From Paenibacillus pasadenensis DSM 19293 (GTDB lineage: Bacteria; Bacillota; Bacilli; Paenibacillales; Paenibacillaceae), in contig NZ_AULW01000059.1 of the NCBI RefSeq assembly GCF_000422485.1, forward strand, positions 1 to 56,760: a stretch of DNA of 56,760 nt, given 5' to 3'. A model generated the notes under the pieces. It saw nothing but the letters and a program-made list of their open reading frames with translations. It was not told the origin of the DNA and did not search any database. Every line of letters starts with the position of its first letter. The stretch's first letter is position 1. This document shows positions 41,243 to 50,486 of this stretch, one piece after another. A program made the translations under genes and the position numbers.

Positions 41243-42133
41243 TCACCCTCCCATATAATAAGGATTCGGCTTGACCTGCTTGACCTCGATCGGCTTCGGC
41301 AAGCCGACCCGATAGCGTCCCATCGTCTCGATGCCGCCGACGCCATCGATGCCCGAAATCGTGCCGTGGATGACATCCGGCAGGTTCACGCATTCGCGGA
41401 TCGACGTGTAGCTCGCCTTGATCGCGATGTAGACCGGATCGAGCGCATGGATCAGGATGCGGCCGGGCGAGCTGGCGAAGTTCGCTCCGGACTGCAGCAG
41501 CGCCTCGTAATAGGACTGGCAGGCGCCGGCCACGACGACGAGGTTGTCGCGGTTCTTGTCATATTCGCGGGCGACGTGCACCGCGTTGACGAAGTTCTGC
41601 GAGTTCTTGTAGCTGCCGATGCTGTACAGCTCGCTGCGGCCCGGCGTCTTGAGCAGCCCGTCATGGCCCGTGATGACGACGATGTCCGGCTTGACCTGCG
41701 GGAGCAGACGATAGAGCAGGTCCGCCATCTGGTTCTCCGCCACGTGCAGCCCTTGAGCAGGCACGTTCATCTGGTTGTACAACTGCATGCTCTTGCGCAT
41801 GTAGTTCGCATCTCCATCGAGATGCAGCACCTTGCCCGGCAGGTCGAAATACGCATGCTTCTCTTCCGGTCGGTAGTCGAGCTCGCTGGCGAAGGCATGG
41901 TCGATGAGTTCCGCGCTCATGCGCCGGTTCGAAGCCTTCACCTTGCTTCTCAGCGATTTCGTGACGCCCAGCTCCTCCGGGTTCGCTACCTTCTCCAGGT
42001 CGGCGAGCGGCGCGTCCGCGAGCAGACGGTAATCCGATCCTTTAAGTATGGCCGTATCCCCATAAACCGCCTCCACCCGGAAAAGCACGTCTCCTCCATA
42101 GGATCGCCGAACGACAAAATCCCCAGTTTCCAC
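41243..42133 (-). CDS. yabG: Sporulation-specific protease YabG
   Basis: 296 residues from a GTG start after AGAGGTGAT. It matches YabG throughout: an N-terminal small beta domain (GDFVVRRSYGGDVLFRVEAVYGDTAILKGSDYRLLADAP), then PDIVVITGHDGL and NLVVVAGACQSYYEALLQSGANFASSPGR. The conserved His and Cys in these motifs suggest a cysteine protease. YabG cleaves coat proteins such as SpoIVA and SafA during coat cross-linking, under sigma-K. A loose sigma-K promoter is upstream. Confidence 0.95.
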   Translation of the reverse strand: METGDFVVRRSYGGDVLFRVEAVYGDTAILKGSDYRLLADAPLADLEKVANPEELGVTKSLRSKVKASNRRMSAELIDHAFASELDYRPEEKHAYFDLPGKVLHLDGDANYMRKSMQLYNQMNVPAQGLHVAENQMADLLYRLLPQVKPDIVVITGHDGLLKTPGRSELYSIGSYKNSQNFVNAVHVAREYDKNRDNLVVVAGACQSYYEALLQSGANFASSPGRILIHALDPVYIAIKASYTSIRECVNLPDVIHGTISGIDGVGGIETMGRYRVGLPKPIEVKQVKPNPYYMGG

Positions 42134-42153
42134 TGTGCCATCACCTCTAGCCT

Positions 42154-42181
42154 CAGCCTATGGGCAATGAGGGCGAATGGT
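42154..42181 (-). promoter_or_regulatory. Possible sigma-K promoter of yabG
   Basis: AC, 17 bases, CATAGGCTG (42154-42162) on the minus strand, against the pattern AC-N16/17-CATANNNTA (last base differs). About 20-30 bases before the GTG start, which leaves a short leader, so the call is weak. Confidence 0.3.
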
Positions 42182-42220
42182 GACAGCCGGATCGGAAACC
42201 GGGGGGTTCAAATCATCAGG

Positions 42221-43720
<1,500 letters not shown>

Positions 43721-43750
43721 TTACTCCCCGCTATTTCCTTATAAACGCCC

Positions 43751-43780
43751 AAAACGGGCCGCTGAAAAACAGCGGGCCCG
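43751..43780 (-). terminator. Terminator of the YabE-like gene
   Basis: CGGGCC-CGCTG and CAGCG-GCCCG arms (one bulged C) around TTTTT, followed by TTTTGG on the minus strand. Confidence 0.8.
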
Positions 43781-43791
43781 CTCGCAAAAGA

Positions 43792-44946
43792 TCAGCTCAG
43801 CTTCGGCTTGGTCGGTCCAAGGACATAGACCGTATAGCCTCGCTTCTTGCCGAATTTTTTCACGTAGGATTCACTTTCGTAGAACACGTCGATTTTCTTG
43901 CCGTTGATCGCTCCGCCCGTATCTTCGGCGCGGCGGAAGCCGATGCCTTCTATATACACCCACCATCCCAGCGGGATGACGTCCGGGTCGACTGCAATGG
44001 TGCGCCCTTCGGACACTTTCGCTCCGGAGGCGGTGACGCCGTAACCGGGGTCGCCTTTGGATTTGCCCGTGGAGGCGAATCCGGCGGTATACGCGGTCAG
44101 GGTAACGTTGGTGAGAACTTTCTTGGCTTTGAGATCGAGACCGGATTTGGTCTGAGCTAGGGCTGGAGATGAGGATGCCGCGGTCAGGACCGCTGGCTTC
44201 GGTTTGGGCTTTTCCTTGGTTCCCACCGCCACGACCTTGCTGACGGCTTGTTTCTCCATGGATTTGGCGAGCAGAGTCTTCGTGACCAGTTTGCCGTCCT
44301 GGTACACCTTTTCGAAGGTTTTGACGAGTTGGCCGTTCTGGCCGGCCTTCACCATCTTGAGCTGCCCCTTTTCCAGGGTAGCGTCCTGCTTGCGGACGAC
44401 GGTGAACGGGATGTCGTGCTTGGTCGTAATCTGATGCTTGTCGATTCTCATGACGCGGATCGTCATGTTGGCTTTCAGCTTGCTTTCGGAGCTCGGGAAT
44501 ACTTTATCCTGCTCCCGTACGGCAATATTGGATTCTCCGATCGCCGCTTCCACGGTCTTTTTGGTGGTCTTCACCTGCAGGGCCTTGCCGTCGGCAAGAA
44601 TCGTCACCGGCACCGCCTGGTCGATCACGATGCGGTCGCCCTCCTGAAGCGCGGCGCCGAGCGGAATCGACAGCTCGTCATGCGGTCCGACCGCGATCGC
44701 CTGCTCCTCCAGCAGCTGCTGGAGCGAGGAATGGCTCGTGCTTACGATTTTCTCCTGCCCGTTCAGCACCAGAGAGACGCTTTTTTCCGACGTCCCTTTC
44801 AGCAACACCAAAAACATGAAAGTCATTGCGAGTGAGATCGTTATGCTAAGGATAATCAAACGCAGGTTGTCATGCTTCCATCGCCATTGGAAAGACTTGC
44901 TGGATGATCGTTGTACATGGGTTTCCTTTAAAGGGATAGCGCCCAC
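43792..44946 (-). CDS. yabE: YabE-like cell-wall protein: DUF348, G5 and 3D domains
   Basis: 384 residues from GTG 44946, which has TAAGGAGG nine bases upstream; the open frame reaches ATG 44991 but without a ribosome-binding site. After a basic N-terminus there is one transmembrane/signal helix (LIILSITISLAMTFMFLVLL, about residues 28-47), ubiquitin-like DUF348 repeats (about 55-165), a G5 domain (about 170-245), a Lys-Pro linker and a C-terminal 3D domain (VTLTAYTAGFASTGKSKGDPGYGVTASG ... GRTIAVDPDVIPLGWWVYIEGIG ... AEDTGGAINGKKIDVF). The 3D Asp triad marks a lytic transglycosylase-like hydrolase of the Sps/RpfB type. Expression is gated by a c-di-AMP riboswitch. Confidence 0.93.
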   Translation of the reverse strand: MGAIPLKETHVQRSSSKSFQWRWKHDNLRLIILSITISLAMTFMFLVLLKGTSEKSVSLVLNGQEKIVSTSHSSLQQLLEEQAIAVGPHDELSIPLGAALQEGDRIVIDQAVPVTILADGKALQVKTTKKTVEAAIGESNIAVREQDKVFPSSESKLKANMTIRVMRIDKHQITTKHDIPFTVVRKQDATLEKGQLKMVKAGQNGQLVKTFEKVYQDGKLVTKTLLAKSMEKQAVSKVVAVGTKEKPKPKPAVLTAASSSPALAQTKSGLDLKAKKVLTNVTLTAYTAGFASTGKSKGDPGYGVTASGAKVSEGRTIAVDPDVIPLGWWVYIEGIGFRRAEDTGGAINGKKIDVFYESESYVKKFGKKRGYTVYVLGPTKPKLS

Positions 44947-45100
44947 TTCTTCGGTCCTCCTTACATAGCCCCGCCGCCTCGTGTTACGCATGATAATTCA
45001 AGACGCGACTATTAGGTTTTGTACGTGCCGAGCAGCACGCCGCTGGCAGCCTCGCCTCACCTCCACCGTTAACCCTATGTCGACGTATAATTCATTATTC

Positions 45101-45143
45101 AAACAAAAAGAAGCCGTCGACAGAGGATCTGTTTCGTGGCTTC
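45101..45143 (-). terminator. Riboswitch-controlled terminator in the yabE leader
   Basis: GAAGCC ... GGCTTC with an inner ACAGA-TCC-TCTGT stem, followed by TTTTTGTTT on the minus strand. It lies 47 bases after the riboswitch P1 stem and about 155 bases before yabE: the expected expression platform. Confidence 0.88.
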
Positions 45144-45190
45144 CCGGGTGGTCACGATCAGGTGGAAGTGGAGCACGAGGTTGATCTCTC

Positions 45191-45402
45191 TTATATGCGC
45201 TTACGAGGTTAGCTGACGGGTTCGGGCAAGAGAGCTGCCCTATCGGCTCAAGGACCCTGCTCGTGGTCCCGGCGAATTTACCCCTGGAAAAGTACAGCTT
45301 GTCTGGCGGTCAAGCGTCATCCCTTCGGTATGTACGGCTTGCGTCCCCTTCTGCTGCGATGGTTCCCCCGCTCCCCCCGTTCGGGGAGATTAAGCGAATG
45401 AT
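45191..45402 (-). promoter_or_regulatory. Cyclic di-AMP riboswitch (ydaO/yuaA class) upstream of yabE
   Basis: On the minus strand the aptamer begins CGCTTAATCTCC and ends CAGCTAACCTCGTAAGCG, closing P1 with CGCTTA/TAAGCG. In between are the class signatures GGGGTAAATTCGCCGGGACC, AGGGTCCTTGAGCCGATAGG and GCCCGAACCCGTC. About 210 nt, usual for the class. High c-di-AMP should favour the downstream terminator and switch the cell-wall enzyme off. Confidence 0.95.
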
Positions 45403-45435
45403 GAAAATCCTGCATCACTCAAAGCTCTGTGTTGA

Positions 45436-45465
45436 ATCATACCGTTTCCTTCAAGCGATTGTAAA
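45436..45465 (-). promoter_or_regulatory. Promoter of the riboswitch-yabE transcript
   Basis: TTTACA (45460-45465), 18-bp spacer, TATGAT (45436-45441) on the minus strand, about 30 bases before the riboswitch. The remaining gap to tatD (45470-45586) holds only a weak CCTC/GAGG hairpin near 45476-45508. Confidence 0.65.
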
Positions 45466-45586
45466 GACACGATAAAATCCTCTGAGATTCAAAATCGAGG
45501 GTTTTCGGGCGATGACGGACGTTTTATTCAAGGAAAGGTCAATCTTTCTCCTCCACAAGTCTTTTTTCATCCGATATCACGCCATT

Positions 45587-46360
45587 TTAAGAAATTTGGA
45601 AACATTTTCTTGCATTTGCCGATGTGATGGAAACGATTTCTTCTACAGATTTACCTTTTATTTCCGCAGCCGTTTCGGCCACGAGCGTGACGAAAGAGGT
45701 TTCGTTCCGCTTGCCGCGATGGGGGTGCGGAGCGAGGTAAGGAGAGTCCGTTTCGAGCAGCAATCGGTCCATCGGCACTTGCGCGAGCACCTCTTTGGGA
45801 ACCCTTGCATTTTTGAACGTGACCGGTCCGCCGAAGGAGATGTAGAAGTTCATGTCGAGGCACTGCTTCGCCGTTTCCCAGCTGCCGGAGAAGCAGTGCA
45901 TGATGCCTCCGACCTCCTCCGCTTTCTCCTCGCGGAGGATGCGGACGACATCCTCATGGGCGTCGCGGTTATGGATGACGATCGGCTTGCGGCATCGCTT
46001 GGCGATCGCGATCTGGTCGCGGAACGCCTGCTGCTGGACCTCCTTCGGCGAGGTGTCCCAGTAATAATCGAGCCCGATTTCTCCGAGCGCGGCGACCTTC
46101 GGATTGCTCATCAGCGACTCGATCCAGGCCAGATCGCCCTCGCGCAGATCGGCCGTGTCGGTCGGATGCCAGCCGACGATGGCGTAGACGAAGGGATAAG
46201 ATTCGGCAAGCTCCAGCGTCGTCGGGATCGTTTCCCGGTTGAAGCCGACATTGAACAGCAGCTCCACGCCGGCTTCCCGCGCGCGCTGAATCGCTTCGGC
46301 GCGGTCGTTGTCGAATTTCGGTGAGTCCATATGGGTGTGCGTGTCGATGATTCCTTTCAT
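45587..46360 (-). CDS. tatD: TatD-family metal-dependent DNase (YabD)
   Basis: 257 residues with GAAAGGAGTC upstream. The TIM-barrel metal ligands are all visible: IIDTHTHMDS, EIGLDYYWDTSP, PIVIHNRDAHEDV, MHCFSGSW and LLETDSPYLAPHPHRGKRNE. TatD proteins are 3'-5' exonucleases or deoxyribonucleases in DNA quality control. In B. subtilis metS lies between abrB and yabD; here an HD-domain gene takes that place, 13 bases upstream of tatD, probably in one operon. Confidence 0.95.
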   Translation of the reverse strand: MKGIIDTHTHMDSPKFDNDRAEAIQRAREAGVELLFNVGFNRETIPTTLELAESYPFVYAIVGWHPTDTADLREGDLAWIESLMSNPKVAALGEIGLDYYWDTSPKEVQQQAFRDQIAIAKRCRKPIVIHNRDAHEDVVRILREEKAEEVGGIMHCFSGSWETAKQCLDMNFYISFGGPVTFKNARVPKEVLAQVPMDRLLLETDSPYLAPHPHRGKRNETSFVTLVAETAAEIKGKSVEEIVSITSANARKCFQIS

Positions 46361-46373
46361 GGTTCGACTCCTT

Positions 46374-47690
46374 TCATGCTTCGCCGCTCTGCTCCAAGCC
46401 CAGACGGGCCGCCGTACGCGGCTTCAGCTTATGCCGGATCCGTCCGGCGGCTTCTTCATCATAATACAGGCGGTAATGGCCTCGGTGCATGCCCGTGATC
46501 GAGGGAACGACATCGGAGCGCAGCGAGATTTCCGTTACGGCTCCGCTCGGCTCGAGCAGCAGGATGGGTGGCTTGCCCCTTCCTCCATCGGTCAGGCCCT
46601 CGGTCGCGGATCGATACACATGATAAGGAAGATCGTACGGGAAATCAATTTCAAGCTCATAGCCCGGATCCATTCCCGCCGCCGCCATTTCCTCGAAGCA
46701 CAGCTGCGCTTCTGATTCATGCTCTTTCTCGAAGGTTATATACTTGTACAATTTGCGATGAAGGAACCGCGAGCACAGCTGCGACAGCAGCTTGTCCTCC
46801 TCTTCCGTCCATGCCACGAACGCCGTCTGCACGAGCGCCTCGTCGAGCTTCAGGTAGGAAGGAACATCGAGCTGGCCTTGGAACAGCTTGACGATCGGAT
46901 CCGGAATCCACCCGAACGGATAGCCCGAGCGGCACAGCTCCTGGGCGCGAAGCAAGATTTTCCGGAGGATGATCTCCGAGCTGCGGGTCACCGGATGGAA
47001 GTACACCTGCCAGTACATCTGATACCGGCTCATGAGATAATCCTCCACCGCGTGCATCCCGCTCCCCTTGACGACGATCCGCCCCTGATGGGGCCTCAGC
47101 ACGCGCAGGATCCGGTCCAGATCGAACGTGCCGTAGTTGGCTCCGGTAAAATAGGCGTCCCGGAGCAGGTAATCCATCCGGTCCGCGTCCATCTGGCTCG
47201 AGACGAGATTGACGACGATCGGCTTCTCGTAGTTCTTGCGGATGACCGAGGCCACCTTGCTCGGAAAATCGGCCTCCACCGTGCGCAGGAGCCGGTTCAC
47301 TTCCGTCTTTCCCTCTATTATATGGCAGCTCCATTCCTCATGGTCGAACTCCATCACTTCCTCGATCGAGTGGGAGAACGGTCCATGCCCCAGATCGTGA
47401 AGCAGGGCCGCGCACAGACAGAGCAGCTTCTCTTCCCTCGGCCAATCCGGGTACTCGCTCCGCTCGAATTGCGAGATGATCCGGCGGGTAATCTCATATA
47501 CGCCCAGCGAATGGCTGAAGCGGCTATGCTCCGCCCCGTGAAAGGTCAGGTAGGTCGTGCCGAGCTGGCGGATCCTCCGCAGCCGCTGAAATTCCGGCGT
47601 ATCGATCAGATCCCAGATCAGCTGATCTTGCACGTAGATATACTTATGGACAGGATCCTTGAACACCTTTTCTTCTTCCAGCCTCGCCAT
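46374..47690 (-). CDS. HD-domain metal-dependent phosphohydrolase (YwfO-like)
   Basis: 438 residues from ATG 47690, which has AAGGTGG close upstream; ATG 47714 lacks a ribosome-binding site. The HD motif set is present: RLRRIRQLGTTYLTFHGAEHSRFSHSLGVYE, LLHDLGHGPFSHSIEEVM, and VSSQMDADRMDYLLRDAYFTG. This matches the SAMHD1/dNTPase-like family that includes B. subtilis YwfO, so a nucleotide triphosphohydrolase activity is plausible. The C-terminal 150 residues are less conserved. It is divergent from abrB across a region with Spo0A-box matches. Confidence 0.88.
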   Translation of the reverse strand: MARLEEEKVFKDPVHKYIYVQDQLIWDLIDTPEFQRLRRIRQLGTTYLTFHGAEHSRFSHSLGVYEITRRIISQFERSEYPDWPREEKLLCLCAALLHDLGHGPFSHSIEEVMEFDHEEWSCHIIEGKTEVNRLLRTVEADFPSKVASVIRKNYEKPIVVNLVSSQMDADRMDYLLRDAYFTGANYGTFDLDRILRVLRPHQGRIVVKGSGMHAVEDYLMSRYQMYWQVYFHPVTRSSEIILRKILLRAQELCRSGYPFGWIPDPIVKLFQGQLDVPSYLKLDEALVQTAFVAWTEEEDKLLSQLCSRFLHRKLYKYITFEKEHESEAQLCFEEMAAAGMDPGYELEIDFPYDLPYHVYRSATEGLTDGGRGKPPILLLEPSGAVTEISLRSDVVPSITGMHRGHYRLYYDEEAAGRIRHKLKPRTAARLGLEQSGEA

Positions 47691-47717
47691 TGCCCCACCT
47701 TGCTTTCTGTTCATAGT

Positions 47718-47746
47718 TTCGACAAAAACCCCAGGTTTTTGTCGAA
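47718..47746. promoter_or_regulatory. Inverted repeat containing two opposed Spo0A-box matches
   Basis: TTCGACAAAAACC-CCA-GGTTTTTGTCGAA, a perfect 13-bp stem. Each arm tip is TGTCGAA (on opposite strands), the Spo0A box TGNCGAA. It lies in the leader of the HD-domain gene, 28-56 bases before its ATG. No T-tract follows. Confidence 0.65.
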
Positions 47747-47863
47747 TGATGTCGCAAATATATTTCCAATTGAAACTTGTCTATAGTAAGATAGCCTAAG
47801 TTGGAACCCCTTGTACCGCCTGCAATGCCTTATTTCTTCGCGAATCGCGGCCAAAAAGGCAGG

Positions 47864-47922
47864 TTGACTGTTTTGGGAATGGTTGGTATGATAGGGATCA
47901 TAAAAAGTAGCTTTTTGTCGAA
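47864..47922 (+). promoter_or_regulatory. abrB promoter with downstream Spo0A box
   Basis: TTGACT (47864-47869), 17-bp spacer, TATGAT (47887-47892). A perfect 0A box TGTCGAA follows at 47916-47922, near +17 to +23, where Spo0A~P would block transcription, as known for B. subtilis abrB. Confidence 0.8.
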
Positions 47923-47964
47923 ACATGACGATACATGAACCTACGAAAGGGGTTAAGTTGCCCT

Positions 47965-48219
47965 ATGATGAAGTCTACCGGAATTGTACGTAAAGTCGAT
48001 GAGCTCGGACGCGTCGTCATCCCGATCGAACTGCGCCGCACCCTCGGAATCGGGGAGAAGGACGCCCTGGAGATCTACGTGGACGGAGAGCGCATCATGC
48101 TCAAGAAATACGAGCCTGCCTGCATCTTCTGCGGAAACGCGGAGAACGTCGCTTACTTCAAAGGAAAGATCGTCTGCAATTCTTGCCTTTCCGAAATGCC
48201 TTCCCCTGTGACAAAATAG
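47965..48219 (+). CDS. abrB: Transition-state regulator AbrB
   Basis: 84 residues from ATG 47965 (a second ATG follows at 47968); AAAGGGG is rather far upstream (12 bases). Residues 1-52 are nearly identical to B. subtilis AbrB (MKSTGIVRKVDELGRVVIPIELRRTLGI ... DALEIYVDGERIMLKKYEP). The C-terminus differs: it has CIFCGN and CNSC, two CxxC pairs likely to bind zinc, as in clostridial AbrB. AbrB represses stationary-phase genes in exponential growth. It is monocistronic with its own terminator. Confidence 0.96.
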   Translation: MMKSTGIVRKVDELGRVVIPIELRRTLGIGEKDALEIYVDGERIMLKKYEPACIFCGNAENVAYFKGKIVCNSCLSEMPSPVTK

Positions 48220-48290
48220 AATAAATCAGGTATACTAGGTTTTAGCAACTTAACCCAAGGTATTTCTAACCTTTTTATACTCCTTACTTG

Positions 48291-48329
48291 CCTTCCTGAA
48301 CCGCTCGCGGCTCAGGAAGGTCTTTTTTT
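48291..48329 (+). terminator. Terminator of abrB
   Basis: CCTTCCTGA-aCCG-ctcg-CGGc-TCAGGAAGG followed by T7, about 70 bases past the abrB stop and touching the rsmI stop. Confidence 0.94.
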
Positions 48330-49197
48330 ATTTACGCATGACTTCATTATAGACGTCGCGCTTGGAGAGGCCCCGGTCGGCGGCCGCCTGCTTGATCGCC
48401 TCCTTGCGGTCCTGGCCAAGACGCTCATAATGCTCGACATGCTGCTCGAGCTCCAGCGCATGCCACCATTCCGTGCCGGCCTCGACTTTCTCCGCCTCCC
48501 CCTCGGCGATGACGAGGCAGTATTCGCCCAGCGGCTCCTGCTCCTCCAGATGGGCGATCAGCTCGGACAGCCTTCCCCGCGCCGCTTCCTCATGGCGCTT
48601 GGTCAGCTCGCGGATCATCGCCGCCTCCCGGTCGCCGAGCCGCTCGAGCAGCGCAGGCAGCGTCTTGCGGATGCGATGCGGCGACTCGTACAGCAGCAGC
48701 GTTCCCGGCAGCGCCTTCAGCGGCTCCAGCCATTTCTCCAGCGACTTCTTGTCCCGCGGCGGGAATCCCGCAAAGGTGAAGCGCTCCGTCGACAGCCCCG
48801 ACATGATCAGCGCCGACAAAGCGGCGTTCGCTCCAGGCACCGGCACGACCGGGATGCCCCGAGCGGCCGCCTCGCGCGCGAGATCCGCTCCCGGATCGGA
48901 AATCGCCGGCATGCCGGCATCGCTCACAAGGGCAATCGAGCTCCCTTCCTCGAGCAGCCGCAGCAGCTCCGGTCCGCTGCTCGCCTTGTTGTGCTCGTGA
49001 TAGCTGACCATGCGGTTGTCGATCTCGAAGCGGCTGAGCAGCTTGCGCGTCTGCCTCGTATCCTCCGCCGCGATCAGCGCGGCTTCCTTCAGGATGCGGA
49101 TCGCCCGCATCGTCATGTCCTCCAGATTGCCGATCGGCGTCGCCACCAGGTACAGCGTTCCTTTATCCGTCGGTTCGAAGCTCTTCTGCAGCTGCAT
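48328..49197 (-). CDS. rsmI: 16S rRNA (cytidine(1402)-2'-O)-methyltransferase RsmI (YabC)
   Basis: 289 residues, tetrapyrrole-methylase fold. Motifs: LYLVATPIGNLEDMTMRAIRIL, AEDTRQTRKLLSRF, ALVSDAGMPAISDPGADL, and VPVPGANAALSALIMSGL. It methylates the ribose of C1402 in the decoding centre with RsmH. AAGGGGG precedes the ATG. Its start overlaps the end of the yabB-like gene by 35 bases, so they form one operon; the GIY-YIG gene yazA found between them in B. subtilis is missing. Confidence 0.96.
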   Translation of the reverse strand: MQLQKSFEPTDKGTLYLVATPIGNLEDMTMRAIRILKEAALIAAEDTRQTRKLLSRFEIDNRMVSYHEHNKASSGPELLRLLEEGSSIALVSDAGMPAISDPGADLAREAAARGIPVVPVPGANAALSALIMSGLSTERFTFAGFPPRDKKSLEKWLEPLKALPGTLLLYESPHRIRKTLPALLERLGDREAAMIRELTKRHEEAARGRLSELIAHLEEQEPLGEYCLVIAEGEAEKVEAGTEWWHALELEQHVEHYERLGQDRKEAIKQAAADRGLSKRDVYNEVMRK

Positions 49198-49948
49198 CCG
49201 GCTTCCCCCTTCCTTGATGAAAATAAATGTCCATGATCTCGTCGCTGTACTGCCCGTCGTCCTGATACACGATCAACGGCGGAAGCAGGCGCACGGACGG
49301 GCGTCCGCCGCGGACAGCCTCGATCAGCACCATGTTGGCCTCCGAACCGGCATGGGGATGGACGAAACGGATCCGTTTCGGCTCCAGCTTGTGACGGGTC
49401 ATGGCCGAGACGATCTCGATCAGGCGACCCGGACGATGGACCATGGAGACTCGCCCCCCGGTGCGGAGCAGGCGCGCGCATTGCTCGACGATCTCTTCGA
49501 GCGTGCCGTTCATCTCATGGCGGGCCGCCGCCACATGCGGATTTTCATTGCGGTCGCCGCTCGCTGGAGGCAGATAAGGCGGGTTCACCGTCACCGCGTC
49601 ATAGCTGCCGTAGCCGAGCTGCTTGGCGAGCAGCCGCAGATCGCCTTCGACGATCCGGATCCGCTCCTCGAGCCCGTTGAGGGCGACGCTTCGCCGGGCC
49701 ATGTCCGCCAGGCGCGGCTGGATCTCCACCGCGTCGATGCCGGCTTCGCAGCGGGTCGAGAGCAGCAGCGGCACGACGCCGTTGCCGGTGCACAGATCGA
49801 CGATTCGGCCGCGCTTCGGCACGCCGGCGAAGCGGGCCAGCAGCACCGCATCCATCGAGAAGCTGAACACCTCCCGGCTTTGGATGATGCGGAGCCGATG
49901 GGTCAATAGATCATCCAGCCTTTCGCTGGGCAGCAAATCAAGCTCCAT
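49163..49948 (-). CDS. trmN6: tRNA1(Val) (adenine(37)-N6)-methyltransferase-like protein (YabB)
   Basis: 261 residues from ATG 49948 with AAGGAGAAG upstream; an in-frame ATG at 49981 has no ribosome-binding site. Class I methyltransferase: start LDDLLTHRLRIIQSREVFSFSMDAVLLARF, SAM motif IVDLCTGNGVVPLLLS, and catalytic NPPY (VTVNPPYLPP), the N6-adenine or N5-glutamine signature. The family includes E. coli YfiC/TrmN6 and B. subtilis YabB; exact substrate is inferred. Operon yabB-rsmI. Confidence 0.9.
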   Translation of the reverse strand: MELDLLPSERLDDLLTHRLRIIQSREVFSFSMDAVLLARFAGVPKRGRIVDLCTGNGVVPLLLSTRCEAGIDAVEIQPRLADMARRSVALNGLEERIRIVEGDLRLLAKQLGYGSYDAVTVNPPYLPPASGDRNENPHVAAARHEMNGTLEEIVEQCARLLRTGGRVSMVHRPGRLIEIVSAMTRHKLEPKRIRFVHPHAGSEANMVLIEAVRGGRPSVRLLPPLIVYQDDGQYSDEIMDIYFHQGRGKPDAAAEELRTDG

Positions 49949-49997
49949 GATGCATAGCTTCTCCTTCCAGGATAAAATCATAAATGGTCCATGACGA

Positions 49998-50023
49998 CAA
50001 ACAGGACCCGCAAGCGGGTCCTG
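49998..50023 (-). terminator. Terminator of yabA
   Basis: CAGGACCCGC-TT-GCGGGTCCTG followed by TTTGTC on the minus strand, seven bases past the yabA stop. The T-tract is short, so read-through into trmN6 is likely. Confidence 0.75.
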
Positions 50024-50029
50024 GAAGGG

Positions 50030-50431
50030 TTATTTGTTCAGGAAGGAGAGGCAGAACAGGCAGTCTCCCTCGGTGCGGAGATGACCGTAGTTCACGTTGC
50101 AGATGTGGAATCCTTCGTAATAAAGGCGGGCCAGATTGTCATGCCCTTCTCCGACTGCAGGCGCATCCTCCCTATCCGCTTCGTCCGTCAGGACGGCCGC
50201 CGCCGCAGTAACGGCTTGCGCCGCTCCGGCCGGATCGGCCTTGCGCCGTTCTCCGTGCGGATTCGTTTCTTTTTTGAGCACCTTGCGCAGCTGGCGGTTC
50301 TCGATCGTCAGCTGCTGGTTCGCTTCGAGCAGCTGCTTGACGCTGAGCTTCAGCTCTCCCAGCTCTCGATGGAAGGCGCCAACCGTCGCTTCAAGCTCCT
50401 CCAAATGCAGGAAAAGATCTTTTTTGTCCAA
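50030..50431 (-). CDS. yabA: Replication initiation control protein YabA
   Basis: 133 residues from TTG 50431 with GGGGTG seven bases upstream; this aligns with the MDKKELF start of B. subtilis YabA. The N-terminal half is a leucine-zipper coiled coil ([29 protein letters not shown]). A low-complexity linker leads to the C-terminal zinc module [25 protein letters not shown]. YabA bridges DnaA and the DnaN clamp to limit re-initiation. It lies downstream of ricT. Confidence 0.95.
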   Translation of the reverse strand: MDKKDLFLHLEELEATVGAFHRELGELKLSVKQLLEANQQLTIENRQLRKVLKKETNPHGERRKADPAGAAQAVTAAAAVLTDEADREDAPAVGEGHDNLARLYYEGFHICNVNYGHLRTEGDCLFCLSFLNK

Positions 50432-50486
50432 GAACTCACACCCCAGAGCTTTGCTGCAAATCATTCAAGCCCGGCTGGCGCCGGCC

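Noticed and set aside
44947-44991. ATG 44991 as start of the YabE-like protein
   Set aside because: No Shine-Dalgarno before it, whereas GTG 44946 has TAAGGAGG nine bases upstream.
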